The notes: generated by a model not told the origin, from the sequence alone. 64,000 nt of DNA from Lewinellaceae bacterium (GCA_020636325.1 JACJYC010000012.1:124001-188000), one strand, 5' to 3'. Shown: positions 35,380-44,908, numbered from the stretch's first letter. Numbers and translations: made by a program.

Positions 35380-35640
35380 ATGCCTTTTCTTCAATCCGCT
35401 CTTGCAGGCTTTGTTGCTGCTGAAATAGCAGGTAAAGTATCCGAATCAAACGGTGCAGATAACCAAAAGAAAGAACTCACAAAAGCTGCCGCATGCGCAA
35501 TAGTAGGTGGTATCACTGCGGTAGCGACCGTAGATCCAGTTGGTGGAGCTGTGGTTGCAGTTGAAACAGCTACCCACTTAATTGCAGCAGCAACTGACAC
35601 AGAAATGCCTGATTTTTTCCCAGAGCATATATTTAGGTAG
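35380..35640 (+). CDS. Small glycine- and alanine-rich hydrophobic protein, hypothetical
   Basis: This open frame (86 residues, ATG at 35380) encodes MPFLQSALAGFVAAEIAGKV, then a charged stretch (SNGADNQKKELTK) and a glycine-zipper-like hydrophobic stretch (AAACAIVGGITAVATVDPVG GAVVAVETATHLIAAA). The composition is gene-like and the region has few other features. Such small glycine-zipper proteins often insert in membranes and some are toxins or bacteriocin-like. That possibility is only inference, and no immunity or export gene is seen. Confidence 0.45.
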   Translation: MPFLQSALAGFVAAEIAGKVSESNGADNQKKELTKAAACAIVGGITAVATVDPVGGAVVAVETATHLIAAATDTEMPDFFPEHIFR

Positions 35641-35775
35641 CAATATCAACGAAAGTAGATCAATTAAGGTGTAATCGCCAAAACTTAATCTGACATCTGT
35701 CCTGCAAAAGTGATCAAGAAATATCCAACAGATAACGCGACCAAACAGGGGACATAGAGGAAGTGAGAGAAAAGC

Positions 35776-35856
35776 AACGCCTTCCCCCGCTTTCTCCCTC
35801 TCTAATTTCGTGCTGAGCGATGCCGAAGTATCTCCCACTCTATGTTTTTGTCCAGT
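35776..35856 (-). repeat. Imperfect inverted repeat matching 33752-33820
   Basis: Read on the minus strand it begins TACTGGACAAAAACATAGAG, then TGGGAGA and, after an insertion of about 30 bases, GAGAGGGAGAAAGCGGGGGA AGGCGTTGCTTTT. The left copy reads TACTGGACAAAATGAGCAGA GTGGGGAGACTTAG, then AGCGGGAGAGAGCGGGAGAA GGCATTGCTTTT. The order of motifs is the same. Confidence 0.6.
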
Positions 35857-35883
35857 AATTTGGGCCCCGAAATCCCCCCTTTT

Positions 35884-38800
35884 TCACCTCATCAAAGTAA
35901 CCGCCATCAACCCGATCACCACGTCGTTGGCCAGGGCGCGCAGGGTCATCGATTGCAGCGCTTTCTCGGGGTCCAGTCGCAGGTCGAGCACAATGGCTGC
36001 GCCGCCGTCGATGCCGAATTCCGAAAAGCCTTTAATCGGAGTATACTCCTTGAACTCCCGGGTGATCAGCCCTGTTTTAAGGGCGATCCGCGGCGGCCGC
36101 GGCTTTTCCAGGCGGAACGCGTAACCGTCGACATAATAATCCTGCTCGATCGGCGCCCAGGTTTCCGGGTTGCGCAAGGTCAGGGTATCGCCCGTCCCGT
36201 CCTGGTATGTCACCACAATTTCGCCGTTGTCAAACCGGCTTTGCATCGGGTTGGTGGTGCCCGCCATCAGAAAATAGGCGTGCCGGGCAGATCCTGAAAG
36301 GGGAATGACGGCTGTTGCGGGAAAATTATCCCACTGCGTTACAAACAGTACGTCTTTTTGGCCGGGTTGCCCGGAAACGGCAAACGGAATGCCTTGGGGC
36401 AACCCGATCCGGTTGTCTTCACCCGCTAAGGCCTTCAGCCCCGAATCATCGATCTCCGGCTGAATGAAAGGGTAAGCCCAATTGCCGATTCCCTGCAGCG
36501 GGAGTTGGAGGGTCGGCGATGCCGGACGCGGGCTCCGGTATTCATTTTTGAAAATATTCGTCAGCCGGTCGTTGAAATATGGGGTCAAATCCGGGAAAAC
36601 CCATTGAGCGCCCGGATCCGCCTGAGCGTCCCAATCGGTCAATGTCAAGGGCCGGACCCCGGTTCCTCCGGAAAATTGAGCAGTATTGGCGCCGGGTTCC
36701 AACACCGACTCCGGGATATGGATCACAGATGAATAAGCGACCGGTTTCAGGTCCAGATGCTGCGCAAAACCGCTTGCGCCCTTGTTCACGACCCATTCTC
36801 CGCTGATCGCACCGGCGGTATTGTTTTTGAATCGCACCGAAAGGCCGCCCCCCGGTTTTCGCTCAATTATTTCCCAATCCACCGGCGGCTTGACCTCCAA
36901 ACAAATAGGCGCCCACCATTGCATTCCGCCTTGTTCCATCCGGACAAAAACCGTCGGGTTCCCCGGTTTTCCCTTTACCTTTGCCGTCAGTTTACGGCTT
37001 CGCAGATCCGGTTGATCCAAAACCGCCTGCGGGTCGAACAATTCCAGGAATTCCGCCTTTTGAGCCGTCCATTCAACGGCATCCCCGTGCGCAACCGCCT
37101 GCCGGTACATCGGCGTTTCCGGCTCATCACCCGACCAGGTGACGGCCACCTCATATCCCGGCGCAAATCCTGTTTCAATGACCACAACAGGGCTGCCGAC
37201 GGCATTCCGCTGCAACGTCCACCCGGCGGTTTGTCCGTTCACAATGACCTTATCAATCTTACATTTTCTGGCTTTCAATACAAGCCTCAACCGGACCGGC
37301 GCCGGCAATTGCGGCACAATATTGTAATAATCCGCCGATTCGCTTTGGTTGTAAAATACAGCCAGGTCCGGCGTTGCCAATGAAGCGAACGCCCATTCGG
37401 CAGGCCAGCCGGGTTGAACGGTCAGCACGCTGTCGAGCGCATCGGGTTGGACCCCGAACAACCCTTCCACCAGGGTCCGGGACGCCATGCCGACAGGGTC
37501 TGCAAAATCCCGGTATAACTCGCCGCGGATGGCGTCGTAAAAGGGCAACTGCCCGAATCCGCCCGGGCTCGAACTCAGGTACATGCTTTCCAACAAAGCG
37601 CTTTTCCAAAGCCGGAAGGCCTCTTCCGGTCGGCCGCCCTGCCAATAAGCCAGGCTTGCGTGGAGGTTTTCGGCCAGGGCCACATTGTTGACCGACCAGG
37701 TATAGGGCATCCAGCCGGAAGTCGACAATAAATGGTAGTCCCCGCCGGGAAGCCCGTTTGCTTTCACCGGGATATGCGGGATCTCCGTGTCGATATAGCG
37801 CAGCGACTGGTATGCCTGAAAGGGGTCGGCCACTTCCGAATCCAATGTGTGGTAAATCGTCCAGATCGCCGGTGCGTCGTGTACTTTTTTCAAACCGGAC
37901 AGGTCCCGGTATTCGCCGTACCAACCCTTTTCCGGCAGCCACAAATCGGCATTCAACGCCAAAAAGATCCGGTCAGCTTCTGCCTGGAAGGGTGCGGGAT
38001 CCTCCCCGATCATTTCTGCCAGCCTGGCCACCATATTGAAAGCCCAATAATTGTAGGCTGAGGAATGGGCCACGCCGCCGCCGCTGTACTGCACCCCATC
38101 GCTGGCCCATATGCAGCAATATGCGTCAAACAGGCCGTCTCCGTCCGCGTCGAAGCACCGCTTTTCCCAATCCAGGTGACGCATCAGCAAAGGCCACATG
38201 TCGCGGACAAAACCCAGGTCGCCGGTCCACAGGCAATGCCGCAGTAACTGGTCGACGAACACCAGGTTCATGTCGTAATGGTGGGGCTTGTTCAACTTGC
38301 CCGGATTCCGGCTGATGTAGCCGCTGGAAAACAGGGCGTTTCCCTCCACTTCACGCTGACGGGCCAGATTGCGTTCGGTGTCGGGGTCGTTTGGGCCGGA
38401 AGGGGGTTCGGTGTACTGGGCCTGTGCATAGGCGTTAAAATGCCGTTCCGCCCGGTCGTGCCACCCCAGCCAATCGCCGGCAAAGGCGCCGCGCCATCCG
38501 GGAAGCCGCATCCGCCAGGCAACAGCGCCGTGCAAAAAGCTGGGATCTTCCCAGATTGCATCCGCCGCCACGGCCAGCGCGCCGCCCATCGCATTGATAT
38601 ACGGGTCAGGGGTATTGACGACAATCCGACCGGCCAATAAAGACCTGGTTCGTTCGGCCTGTTCAAAAAGACCCGGCAATTCCTCGTACCGGAATGCAGG
38701 CTTGGAAAGCGGATTATGGAGCGAAAAATAGCATGTTGATCCGGATTGGAGGTCCGCTGTTCCGCCCAGCGCCGGTGCTTCTTCATTTTCCGATAAATAA

Positions 38801-39579
38801 AAACCCACCGGATCATCCTGCATGGAAGCGCTGCAGGTTTTCAAGAATGAGCCGGGCGGCATCAACCCGGAAATGCTTCTTTTGGTACGCTCCTCATCCT
38901 CAGGTTTAGGGATATAATCATTGCGATATCTGAGCGCTTCAGGCAAGGAGCCTGCTCCGTAATAAAGGGTAAAGGCATTGCTGTCAACGGCGTAGAAATT
39001 GTCCCGGCAATTCTCTTGTTTCAGGTAAAAAACGGATTCCGGGTCGGCGCCGATATCTCCGTCCCGGCTGAATTTTTTACCCGTAGCACCCCCGAATGCC
39101 CAGATGAGCCGGACGCCTTTCAGGTCACCTTCTACCGTAATTTTCAACAACATCCCTTCCGCGTCATCCATGGCCAGCAGGGTCAATTTCAATTTGCCGT
39201 CACCCAAAAGGCTGTCCCGGATTTCATACATCAGGCTCCCGGGTCGGTAACGGGTAACAACGGAATCGGCCGCCGTGAGCCATTTGGATTTGCCGGCGAC
39301 CGCGATGCCCAGTTTGAGATTACCGCCCATCCCGGGCATGTACAAGGCAAACTCCGGCAGGTCGCCGCCTTCAACCCGGAATCCGGTATGGGTACCGTAA
39401 AGGGCGCGATTGAAACGCTTTTGGCCGTTGGCGATCACAAAATCGCGACCGTCGGGCTGATACCGTACCGACCGCTCAATGCCGTGCCAATACTGATCCG
39501 GTTGGCTGAATCCGGGCGGTTGAAATGCGCATAAAAATCCGGTAATCAAGAGCGCGTAAACATATTTATATGCCCTCAT
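35884..39579 (-). CDS. DUF4450-type secreted (alpha/alpha)6 glycosidase-like protein
   Basis: The ATG at 39579 starts a signal peptide (MRAYKYVYALLITGFLCAFQ) of a 1231-residue protein. It has an N-terminal beta-rich part (GIERSVRYQPDGRDFVIANG) and a central (alpha/alpha)6 barrel with PDPYINAMGGALAVAADAIW, LPGWRGAFAGDWLGWHDRAE and DADGDGLFDAYCCIWASDGV. A long C-terminal beta-sandwich region follows. This layout matches the Bacteroidota DUF4450 family. Related six-hairpin enzymes in rhamnogalacturonan-II loci (GH142) act on L-arabinofuranose, so a role in pectin side-chain removal is likely but not shown. Its start overlaps the stop of the GH106-type gene in ATGA, which indicates coupled translation. 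Confidence 0.8.
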   Translation of the reverse strand: MRAYKYVYALLITGFLCAFQPPGFSQPDQYWHGIERSVRYQPDGRDFVIANGQKRFNRALYGTHTGFRVEGGDLPEFALYMPGMGGNLKLGIAVAGKSKWLTAADSVVTRYRPGSLMYEIRDSLLGDGKLKLTLLAMDDAEGMLLKITVEGDLKGVRLIWAFGGATGKKFSRDGDIGADPESVFYLKQENCRDNFYAVDSNAFTLYYGAGSLPEALRYRNDYIPKPEDEERTKRSISGLMPPGSFLKTCSASMQDDPVGFYLSENEEAPALGGTADLQSGSTCYFSLHNPLSKPAFRYEELPGLFEQAERTRSLLAGRIVVNTPDPYINAMGGALAVAADAIWEDPSFLHGAVAWRMRLPGWRGAFAGDWLGWHDRAERHFNAYAQAQYTEPPSGPNDPDTERNLARQREVEGNALFSSGYISRNPGKLNKPHHYDMNLVFVDQLLRHCLWTGDLGFVRDMWPLLMRHLDWEKRCFDADGDGLFDAYCCIWASDGVQYSGGGVAHSSAYNYWAFNMVARLAEMIGEDPAPFQAEADRIFLALNADLWLPEKGWYGEYRDLSGLKKVHDAPAIWTIYHTLDSEVADPFQAYQSLRYIDTEIPHIPVKANGLPGGDYHLLSTSGWMPYTWSVNNVALAENLHASLAYWQGGRPEEAFRLWKSALLESMYLSSSPGGFGQLPFYDAIRGELYRDFADPVGMASRTLVEGLFGVQPDALDSVLTVQPGWPAEWAFASLATPDLAVFYNQSESADYYNIVPQLPAPVRLRLVLKARKCKIDKVIVNGQTAGWTLQRNAVGSPVVVIETGFAPGYEVAVTWSGDEPETPMYRQAVAHGDAVEWTAQKAEFLELFDPQAVLDQPDLRSRKLTAKVKGKPGNPTVFVRMEQGGMQWWAPICLEVKPPVDWEIIERKPGGGLSVRFKNNTAGAISGEWVVNKGASGFAQHLDLKPVAYSSVIHIPESVLEPGANTAQFSGGTGVRPLTLTDWDAQADPGAQWVFPDLTPYFNDRLTNIFKNEYRSPRPASPTLQLPLQGIGNWAYPFIQPEIDDSGLKALAGEDNRIGLPQGIPFAVSGQPGQKDVLFVTQWDNFPATAVIPLSGSARHAYFLMAGTTNPMQSRFDNGEIVVTYQDGTGDTLTLRNPETWAPIEQDYYVDGYAFRLEKPRPPRIALKTGLITREFKEYTPIKGFSEFGIDGGAAIVLDLRLDPEKALQSMTLRALANDVVIGLMAVTLMR

Positions 39580-42527
39580 CGGCCTTCCGTTATGGCTACA
39601 GGCGTCAAGGTCACCGGTCCGATAAGGCCTGATGGCAGCGGCGCCCATTCCGAGGCGTCAAAAAGGCCGTTTTTCCGGTTTTCGGGCAGCCGGGCCGGGA
39701 AATTGACATTGTAGAATTTCTTCCAGAATACGCCTCGTTTGTCCAGGTCGGCAATGCGATTGGCCATCAGGTTGGTTACCCGTACTTCGAGCGTGTTTTG
39801 TTCTTTCAGCAAGTCTTTATCCAGGACCATTGAATAAACAGGCCCGATCAGCGCGCCGGCCTTTTGCCCGTTCACCCACACCGTTGCACTGACTTCAACC
39901 TGCCCCAGGTCAAGCCGCCATCCGGCAGCCGACGCCGGCAAATTGGGCAGTTGAGTGGAATAAGCGACCGTACCTGAGAAGATTTTGAAGGCTTCTCCAT
40001 CCAGTTCTGTCCAGGATTGGAGGCGGTTCAGGTCCGTTTCGGCGGGCAATTCCGGTCCGCCCGCCAGGAAACGCATATGCCAGGGTCCGGCCAATTCAAG
40101 CGGTTGCCCTGCCGGCTCATAATAAGGGAAGGATTTAGCTGAGATTTTTCCATCAAATGTCTGAACAATAATGGATTGGGCTGTATCGAGCTGCAAAAAG
40201 ACCTCCAGTTTCCCATCACCGGAAATCCGGGTCCGGGCCAAACCGTTTTGACCGGTAGCCGGATCAAACAGCAGGGCAGCCTCCCCGCCAACGGCCAACG
40301 GCGTCCATCCGTTCACCCTTTGTACCCCCTTGTTCAGGATGAAATAATGTCGCCCGCGCTCATGGGACCGGCGTGTGAAATGCAACCCCGCATCCGTCAT
40401 ATTCTCCCGGTCTACCCCGGCCTTGGTCAGCAATTCCTCCAGGCCGGAGCCGAGCAGGACCGCGCCCTTGCCGACCTTTGCCGCCCGGACGCCGGTCAGT
40501 TCCGTTTCAGAAAAGCTGATCCGGGCTTTCAAATCATCGAACTGCTTTTGCCTGTTCTCCCAATCCTTCCATCCGGCTACATGCACCGGCAGCCGGTTTT
40601 GAAAGATCACCGTTGCCCCGCCTTCGGCCAGGTTCACCAGTTTTTCAAAAGTGGTCAGCGGCATATAATCGCATTCCGGCACAATGATCGTTTTGTAGGA
40701 TAGGCCGCCGGTCAGCAACGCCTGTTCACTGCCGGTCAGTTCCAATGTCTGACGGTCAGAAATATAGTCGAACCCGTACCCCCCGGCCTGCAATTCGGCG
40801 CCGGCGGCTTTGAATGCCGAACTGTCAAATCCGGGTCCTCTCAACTCAAAGTGCTCGATCAGGTATCGTCCGCGGTCGGCAAACCGGTCATAGGCCGGGA
40901 AATAGAGCAATACGTCGTTATCGGGTTGTCCCATTTGCAGGAAGGATTGCACCCGCGCCGCATACCCGTTCAGGGCATCAAAATCCGTCCAAAGGGGATT
41001 TCTCGGATTCAGGTGGACCGCCGCATAAAAGAGCCGGCCGGGCCAGGCATCCTCATGCGGACTGTAGGCGGTGCCGTGGTACAGCACATGATTGACCCCG
41101 CCCAGGAAATAATTCTCCAGATTGGCCTTTACATCGGCCAGGGAGGACAGGAAATGCTCGTTCAGCCAGGTAGCCGATTCGGAGGAAGCCAGGTGTTTAC
41201 CCGTCACATGGGCGGCAGAGGAAGCGAATTTTATCCCCAGCAGGTCGGTTCCCTCTGTCTCAGGGATATCGCTGGCGGCGTACAGGTCCAGGATATTCCC
41301 GGGCGAGCCGTGCGCCTGATTCCTGACGATGGCGCCCTTCCCGTGAGCCCATTCCTTCCATCCGTCCGTGAATTTTTCCAAAATGAGGTCGGAAAGCGTT
41401 TCCCGGTAATCGCTGAGGATGCGCGCATCCCATTGCAGGGAGTCCGGTGAAAACAAGGCGGGCAAGTGTTGACGCAAATCATACCCTCTTCGCGACTCGA
41501 ATGCCGCTAAAAATTCCGGTGTCCAGTCGGCATTGCCCAGCGCGTCATCCACCTCGTAGGAATCGTTGAAAAAGCTGCGCAGATAACTGATATCCCGCCC
41601 CGCAAAGGCGCTGTCGAACCTGGACAGGTAATGCCGGATCGCCTGACCGGAAAAATGGTCGATGGTGTTGCCTTCGCCGCCGGGTGCAGCCCGTTCCACC
41701 ATCTTGCCGTGCCAGCCCTGGAAAAGGGCGTAAAGCGTCCATTTCCCGTCCGGAGCCTTCCAATCGAGTTTGCCGTTTTTGTCCACTTTATCCGTCAGGT
41801 CAACGGCCGTTCCGTCATGGGAAAAGGCCATCAGCGAAATCAGGGGCAGTCTTTTCTCAAATTTCACCTGATCCAACGCCAATCCCTGCAAGTCCTTATT
41901 GGCGGCAACCGGCTCCGCGAGGTCTTTGATCGACACCCGGTGTTCCCGGTTGATCTCCACCGGATTTTTTATCGATCCGGCCAACTTTTCTCCCTCATTG
42001 CGGTAAATGCCGAATAGTTGGTACAATTGGTTGCGCACCGCCCGGATATATGGCTTCTGGATATATACGACCGGCTCCTTCAACGATTCTCCGGCCGCAA
42101 GGGAGTAGGTTTGGCAAACCAGGTTTTTGGGCGCGTTGTCTTCCCCGATCCAGGGCCCGCCGAACGGCCAGCCCGTTCCGGTAGCCATATCCATGCCCAA
42201 CCCGAGCCGCTCGGCTTCCTTCAGGGCAAATTCAAAACGATCCATCCACTCCGGCGACAGGTAATCCAAAAAATGATCTTCATCGCCGATCACCCCAAAA
42301 ATCGGGGTCAGCTCCAACCCGCCCAGGCCGGCCGCCTTATAGGCTTCCATTTCCAACCGGAGATTGGCGGTATCCACACTGCTGCCGTGCCACCACCACC
42401 GCGCCCACGGCCTGGTTTCATTGGATATTTCCGGCCACTCCGGCGTAATTTCCTGCCTTGAGGTGCAGGCCCCACCCCATACAACGATCGCAAGGATCAA
42501 CAGATTAAAAATCCGGTTATATTTCAT
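39576..42527 (-). CDS. GH106-type alpha-L-rhamnosidase (lipoprotein)
   Basis: This 983-residue protein begins with a lipoprotein signal (VVWGGACTSRQ with Cys21 as lipobox). The GH106 opening is ETRPWARWWWHGSSVDTANL, then GGLELTPIFGVIGDEDHFLD and GMDMATGTGWPFGGPW. The active-site barrel has RSFFNDSYEVDDALGNADWT. The C-terminal parts are beta-sandwiches (WHMRFLAGGPELPAETDLNR) with a jelly-roll ending. GH106 enzymes remove non-reducing L-rhamnose from rhamnogalacturonan or arabinogalactan chains. It would be anchored to the outer membrane or periplasmic face. Its stop overlaps the DUF4450-type start. The clustering supports pectin or arabinogalactan use. Confidence 0.9.
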   Translation of the reverse strand: MKYNRIFNLLILAIVVWGGACTSRQEITPEWPEISNETRPWARWWWHGSSVDTANLRLEMEAYKAAGLGGLELTPIFGVIGDEDHFLDYLSPEWMDRFEFALKEAERLGLGMDMATGTGWPFGGPWIGEDNAPKNLVCQTYSLAAGESLKEPVVYIQKPYIRAVRNQLYQLFGIYRNEGEKLAGSIKNPVEINREHRVSIKDLAEPVAANKDLQGLALDQVKFEKRLPLISLMAFSHDGTAVDLTDKVDKNGKLDWKAPDGKWTLYALFQGWHGKMVERAAPGGEGNTIDHFSGQAIRHYLSRFDSAFAGRDISYLRSFFNDSYEVDDALGNADWTPEFLAAFESRRGYDLRQHLPALFSPDSLQWDARILSDYRETLSDLILEKFTDGWKEWAHGKGAIVRNQAHGSPGNILDLYAASDIPETEGTDLLGIKFASSAAHVTGKHLASSESATWLNEHFLSSLADVKANLENYFLGGVNHVLYHGTAYSPHEDAWPGRLFYAAVHLNPRNPLWTDFDALNGYAARVQSFLQMGQPDNDVLLYFPAYDRFADRGRYLIEHFELRGPGFDSSAFKAAGAELQAGGYGFDYISDRQTLELTGSEQALLTGGLSYKTIIVPECDYMPLTTFEKLVNLAEGGATVIFQNRLPVHVAGWKDWENRQKQFDDLKARISFSETELTGVRAAKVGKGAVLLGSGLEELLTKAGVDRENMTDAGLHFTRRSHERGRHYFILNKGVQRVNGWTPLAVGGEAALLFDPATGQNGLARTRISGDGKLEVFLQLDTAQSIIVQTFDGKISAKSFPYYEPAGQPLELAGPWHMRFLAGGPELPAETDLNRLQSWTELDGEAFKIFSGTVAYSTQLPNLPASAAGWRLDLGQVEVSATVWVNGQKAGALIGPVYSMVLDKDLLKEQNTLEVRVTNLMANRIADLDKRGVFWKKFYNVNFPARLPENRKNGLFDASEWAPLPSGLIGPVTLTPVAITEGR

Positions 42528-42560
42528 CTATTCGGTTTTTCGTCATCTCACCCTCTCTCA

Positions 42561-42625
42561 TCCGCCATAGCCTCCTGCCTCCGGACGACTAAGTCGCCTA
42601 TGGCAGACGGAGCTGGCGAAGGCGG
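42561..42625. repeat. REP-like palindromic segment
   Basis: TCCGCCATAGCCTCCTGCCT ... CGCCTATGGCAGACGG ... AGCTGGCGAAGGCGG contains nested inverted repeats: CGCCATAG with CTATGGC, and CCGCC with GGCGG. It belongs to the same CCGCCATAGCCT/AGGCGG family as other gaps of the window. Confidence 0.6.
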
Positions 42626-42626
42626 C

Positions 42627-42747
42627 TCACCTCTCACCCTCTCACCCTCTCACCCTCTCACCCTCTCTCTCACTCTCTCACTCTCTCACTCTCTCACCCT
42701 CTCACTCTCCCTCTCACCCTCTCACCCTCTCACCCTCTCACCCTCTA
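42627..42747 (+). repeat. CTCTCACC tandem repeats abutting a stop codon
   Basis: About 14 copies of an 8-nt unit, CTCTCACC or CTCTCACT, run without a break up to the stop codon (42748-42750) of the glycosidase gene to the right. On the coding strand the unit reads GGTGAGAG. Confidence 0.9.
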
Positions 42748-44907
42748 TCAAGGCATCCGCCTCAACCCCTCCCACCGTACATTCCACGTCCCGTCGTCCG
42801 GAAACCCGGGATTCGGCCGGTCCGGTCCGTTGTCCCATCCTGCAGCCATCATGGCCACTGCGGTCAGCAGTCCGCCGTTGCCGGGCAGGTAGATCCGCAG
42901 GCGCTGATCCTGGTAATTGTGTCCGTTCTTAAGATAGGTGTTTTTCTGCACATCCATGAACAGCGCATCCAAGGCTTTTTCGGGTTGCCCGAGCCGGGCC
43001 GCCGTCATGGCCAGCATGGGATAATCCCAGCCCCAGGTCGTCTGCCAGTTCCATTTCCGCATGATCTCGTTAAAGGTATTGGCCATTATGGCCGGATCCA
43101 CCATCGATGTGGCGGGCAGCATGCCGTAGGCGCCGGTCACCACGGGGTGATCACGCCGGAAATCATCATTGACATACGCATCCGGGCAATTGGCGTCGGG
43201 CAGGTAAAGCCCATCCCGTACGGCCAAAGGGGTGAGGTTATCGATCACTTCCTGCCACCCGGCATCCGGTTCAAGCCCCAGCCGTTTGCGCCATTCCTGG
43301 GCCGTACGCAAGGCATAATGCCAATACACCAGCTCAAACGGCGGATCCTGGGTTTGTTCAGCCGGAAAAATTTCCTGGGCCGGGATCAGTGGGGCCGCCA
43401 GGTGGTATTTTCCATCCTTACCCTTACAGGCATAGGACGCCATGAAATTTGCGGTTTCAAATACCACGTCCTTATACAGCTCCAGGGTGGTCTCATCCGG
43501 GTTTTGCCGGTACATCAACTCCGCGAAATAAATGGGATGCGGTTGTTGCCAGGCCAGAAAAACGCCTACACTCGACGGACTTTCCCGTCCTTGCGGATCG
43601 GTCATCTTGGGCCATCTCACCCCCTCATAGCCTTGCCATTCTGCCGTTTTACGGGCGTTTTCCATTATTCCGGGATACCATTTGAGGCTGTTTTCGAGAA
43701 GGTCCGGCCGCCCCCACAACGGAAAATGGACGCCGTGCCACCAATGCATTTCCAGGTGGAATTTGCCGTACCAGCTGTTGAACGTCAGTCCGGTCTCCTG
43801 CGGCGGCAGATTGCCCGAGCACTGGACCTTGGTCAGGTACTCCGACAGGATCACGCGCCGCTCCAGTTCAAACGCCCGGGGATCCGTGCAGGCTGAAAAA
43901 TCGACGGCGCCGCCCGATTGCCAAAAGGCAGGCCATTGTTGCTCATTGTTCTTTTGGGTTTCTTCAAACACAGGAAATTCGAAATTGATCTGCTTTGCAT
44001 TGAACAGGACCGATAGTTCCAGCTCTTTTTGATCACTTCCGGGGACAAATTCGAAGACATGGTCCTTCGTCCGGTTCAGGACGCCCTCCGACCATTTTAT
44101 CCCGACCAGATAGTGAGTGGAATCCAGGGTTCTCTGGATCATAGCCGAATAGTCAAACGGTTGGGATAACAAGGTTTCATGTTTTTCCGGATGATCCCAA
44201 TCATACCCGGGGCAGACATGGCAATCCTTTCCGTAAGGGAACCGAAACCTGACCTTCAATCTGCCCGCTTCAATCAGCGGCGATTCCACCCGCACGGCAA
44301 TCACATCCTGATTTTGGTGGCAGTACAATTCCACCCTGACCGGCTGCCCTTCCACTTCGTACCGGCTTTCGAGCTTGCCGGTCCAAAGGTCCAGTTCCTG
44401 CCGGATGTTTTTCAGGTCCTGAATACCGGCTTCCGTACCGTCGCTTTTGGTGAAAACCAGCCCGATCAGCCCCAGGTGGAGCCGGTGGGGGTTGCTGCGC
44501 AACCAATTGGTCGCTTCTCCGGCGCGGCCCTCCTTGTGCTGCGGCGCGTAAGGGACTTCCCGGCCGTCGCAGGCAGCAAAGGTCCTGGCCGCATCCTGCA
44601 GGGTATAGTCGCCGGCATTCGGGAAACTATGCCAGCCCCAGTTGGATTCGGTGCCCAGGGAAACGCCGTTCTCGTAGTAGTCCGGAAAGCTTTGCAGGCC
44701 CGAAACATCCGCCGTGAAGGCGAAATTCCCGTTGCCGACCGTCAGGGATTCCAGGGAGTCGATCCCGGTGTTGACCACGTTGTGCCGGCTGACCAGCGCA
44801 TGGCGGTCAATCGGTCCGCCGGTTGCCGGTTTTTCGCCGGCCGAGCAATGGATATTGGCAAAGATCGAGCCGGCCAATACGGCGATGATCAGGTTCCGAA
44901 AGGTCAT
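42748..44907 (-). CDS. Secreted six-hairpin glycosidase (GH65/GH95-like)
   Basis: This 719-residue protein has an N-terminal signal or lipoprotein anchor (MTFRNLIIAVLAGSIFANIH followed by C). It is an (alpha/alpha)6 enzyme: ESLTVGNGNFAFTADVSGLQ at the start, then a helical region with WWHGVHFPLWGRPDLLENSL, GYEGVRWPKMTDPQGRESPS and LAWQQPHPIYFAELMYRQNP. This resembles the clan GH-L proteins such as GH65 and related six-hairpin glycosidases. The precise family and substrate are not known. It follows the deacetylase-GH39 gene by one base, so the two are translationally linked. Confidence 0.82.
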   Translation of the reverse strand: MTFRNLIIAVLAGSIFANIHCSAGEKPATGGPIDRHALVSRHNVVNTGIDSLESLTVGNGNFAFTADVSGLQSFPDYYENGVSLGTESNWGWHSFPNAGDYTLQDAARTFAACDGREVPYAPQHKEGRAGEATNWLRSNPHRLHLGLIGLVFTKSDGTEAGIQDLKNIRQELDLWTGKLESRYEVEGQPVRVELYCHQNQDVIAVRVESPLIEAGRLKVRFRFPYGKDCHVCPGYDWDHPEKHETLLSQPFDYSAMIQRTLDSTHYLVGIKWSEGVLNRTKDHVFEFVPGSDQKELELSVLFNAKQINFEFPVFEETQKNNEQQWPAFWQSGGAVDFSACTDPRAFELERRVILSEYLTKVQCSGNLPPQETGLTFNSWYGKFHLEMHWWHGVHFPLWGRPDLLENSLKWYPGIMENARKTAEWQGYEGVRWPKMTDPQGRESPSSVGVFLAWQQPHPIYFAELMYRQNPDETTLELYKDVVFETANFMASYACKGKDGKYHLAAPLIPAQEIFPAEQTQDPPFELVYWHYALRTAQEWRKRLGLEPDAGWQEVIDNLTPLAVRDGLYLPDANCPDAYVNDDFRRDHPVVTGAYGMLPATSMVDPAIMANTFNEIMRKWNWQTTWGWDYPMLAMTAARLGQPEKALDALFMDVQKNTYLKNGHNYQDQRLRIYLPGNGGLLTAVAMMAAGWDNGPDRPNPGFPDDGTWNVRWEGLRRMP

Positions 44908-44908
44908 T

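Larger units (their letters stand above)
35001..35883. other. Gap between Ldh2-type dehydrogenase and DUF4450 gene
   Basis: Apart from the small open frame at 35380-35640 no gene is supported. The segment from about 35776 to 35856 is an imperfect inverted copy of 33752-33820. It includes a GC-rich AGAGGGAGAAAGCGGG-like stretch on the minus strand and the end motif TACTGGACAAAA. Confidence 0.6.

Noticed and set aside
42600..42932. Plus-strand frame rich in SLTLS repeats
   Set aside because: It is a translation of the CTCTCACC repeat followed by antisense of the glycosidase gene.
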